Below are positions 63,399 to 64,000 of a DNA stretch of 64,000 bases, one piece after another (the first letter of the stretch is position 1; each line of letters begins with the position of its first letter). Made by a program: the position numbers and the translations under genes. The notes beneath the pieces were generated by a model. That model searched no databases. It had not been told where the DNA came from and saw nothing but the letters and a program-made list of their open reading frames with translations. Where the stretch lies: contig NZ_CP073078.1 in the NCBI RefSeq assembly GCF_018135625.1, positions 2,326,501-2,390,500 on the forward strand, written 5' to 3'. Source of the stretch: Phenylobacterium montanum. GTDB lineage: Bacteria > Pseudomonadota > Alphaproteobacteria > Caulobacterales > Caulobacteraceae.

Positions 63399-64000
63399 CC
63401 CTCGACATCCAGACCGCGGGCCAGATCGACCGCGCCAGCTTCTTCCACCCCTTCACCTCGGTCGCTGACCTGATGCGAGACGGTCCGACCATCATGGTCG
63501 AGGGCCAGGGCGTGCGCGTCACCGACATTCATGGGCGCGAATACCTCGACGGCATGGCGGGCCTCTGGTGCGTCAACATGGGCTACGGCCATCCGGCGAT
63601 CACCGAGGCGATCGCCGCCCAGAGCCGGAAGCTTTCCTACTTCCACGCCTTCAACAGCATGTCGACCGACGTGGCCATCGAGTGCGCCGAGGAGGTGCTC
63701 AAGCGCGCGCCTGTCCCCATGGCCAGGGTGTTCTTCGGGGTGTCAGGCAGCGACGCCAACGAAACCCAGCTGAAACTGATCTGGTACTACAACAACCTGC
63801 GGGGGCTGCCGAAAAAGAAGAAGATCATCGCCCGCAAGTATGGCTATCACGGCTCGGGGGTCGCTACGGCCAGCCTAACCGGGCTGCCGAGCATGCACGG
63901 CCTGTTCGACCTGCCCCAGGGCCCGTTCCTGCATGTCTCGAGCCCACATTACTATCGCAACGCCCCGGACGGCGTGTCAGAGCGGGAATTCTCGCGACAA
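63395..64000 (+). CDS. Class III (omega) aminotransferase, 3' end outside window
   Basis: The first 202 codons of a PLP aminotransferase, open to the window end. FFHPFTSVADL, GREYLDGMAGLWCVNMGYGH, FFGVSGSDANETQLKLIW and KYGYHGSGVATASLTG are the omega-transaminase landmarks. The Schiff-base Lys is beyond the window. ATG 63395 overlaps the hydrolase stop and follows CAGGAGC. Such enzymes move amino groups between amines or beta-amino acids and pyruvate or 2-oxoglutarate, giving aldehydes that ALDHs like those upstream oxidise. Confidence 0.92.
   Translation, partial: MTLDIQTAGQIDRASFFHPFTSVADLMRDGPTIMVEGQGVRVTDIHGREYLDGMAGLWCVNMGYGHPAITEAIAAQSRKLSYFHAFNSMSTDVAIECAEEVLKRAPVPMARVFFGVSGSDANETQLKLIWYYNNLRGLPKKKKIIARKYGYHGSGVATASLTGLPSMHGLFDLPQGPFLHVSSPHYYRNAPDGVSEREFSRQ

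Overview
The window is high-GC DNA with strong start-site Shine-Dalgarno sequences, four intact TonB-dependent receptors (TBDRs) with AQRR/ARHS-type plug starts, and many single-step catabolic enzymes. This points to a TBDR-rich alphaproteobacterium of the Caulobacterales/Sphingomonadales type (for example Phenylobacterium-like). That placement is inference from gene content. No rRNA, tRNA, CRISPR array or phage was seen. REGION BY REGION: 1-5.2 kb holds the C-terminal part of a GH3 beta-glycosidase, a TBDR preceded by a 16-bp palindrome of LacI-operator type, a frameshifted receiver-domain remnant and a secreted SGNH esterase: a small polysaccharide-use locus. 5.5-12.5 kb has two MFS transporters and a class III aminotransferase on the minus strand, divergent from an OtnK-like acid-sugar kinase and a class II aldolase, followed by a TetR regulator. 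12.8-21.4 kb has a P450 with an altered I-helix motif, two TBDRs, an MFS transporter and a single-domain response regulator. 21.5-40.4 kb is an aromatic-catabolism island. Its intact part has a benzaldehyde-dehydrogenase-like enzyme, a fumarylacetoacetase-fold hydrolase, an IclR regulator, two SDRs, an extradiol-type dioxygenase, an MhpA-like flavin hydroxylase and, on the other strand, a very close homologue of benzaldehyde lyase. A second, partly paralogous part (TetR, TBDR, dioxygenase, hydrolase) is visibly decaying: a deletion fusion, a decarboxylase pseudogene, an aldehyde dehydrogenase pseudogene, and a hydrolase gene put out of frame by a third copy of a 7-bp unit. 40.5-42 kb has a stand-alone riboflavin kinase and an IS1182-like transposase relic. 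42.3-54.4 kb is mixed: HbpS/GlcG-like protein, MerR, a divergent gamma-glutamyltransferase, MarR, an exported amidohydrolase, a metallo-beta-lactamase-fold protein, HxlR, a [4Fe-4S]-CDGSH-CDGSH-globin fusion, a DJ-1-like protein, a DGPF/ECF sigma pair and a SnoaL-like protein. 54.4-64 kb is a second aromatic-type catabolic locus: LysR, VOC protein, seven-Asp-box propeller and aldehyde dehydrogenase on the minus strand, divergent from a 2-keto-4-pentenoate-hydratase-like enzyme, a catalytically degenerate SDR, a succinate-semialdehyde-dehydrogenase-like enzyme, an amino-acid-synthesis (DUF1185) protein, an alpha/beta hydrolase and a class III aminotransferase cut by the window end. HOW IT MAY WORK (inference): the 21.5-33 kb genes fit uptake by a TBDR, C-C cleavage of an aromatic alpha-hydroxyketone (benzoin/anisoin-like, lignin-related dimer) by the lyase, oxidation of the aldehyde, ring hydroxylation, extradiol ring cleavage and hydrolysis of the acylpyruvate-type product. 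The best candidates for an undescribed system are this benzoin-type island with its 7-bp frame switch, the propeller-linked locus at 55-64 kb, and the iron-sulfur/globin fusion.
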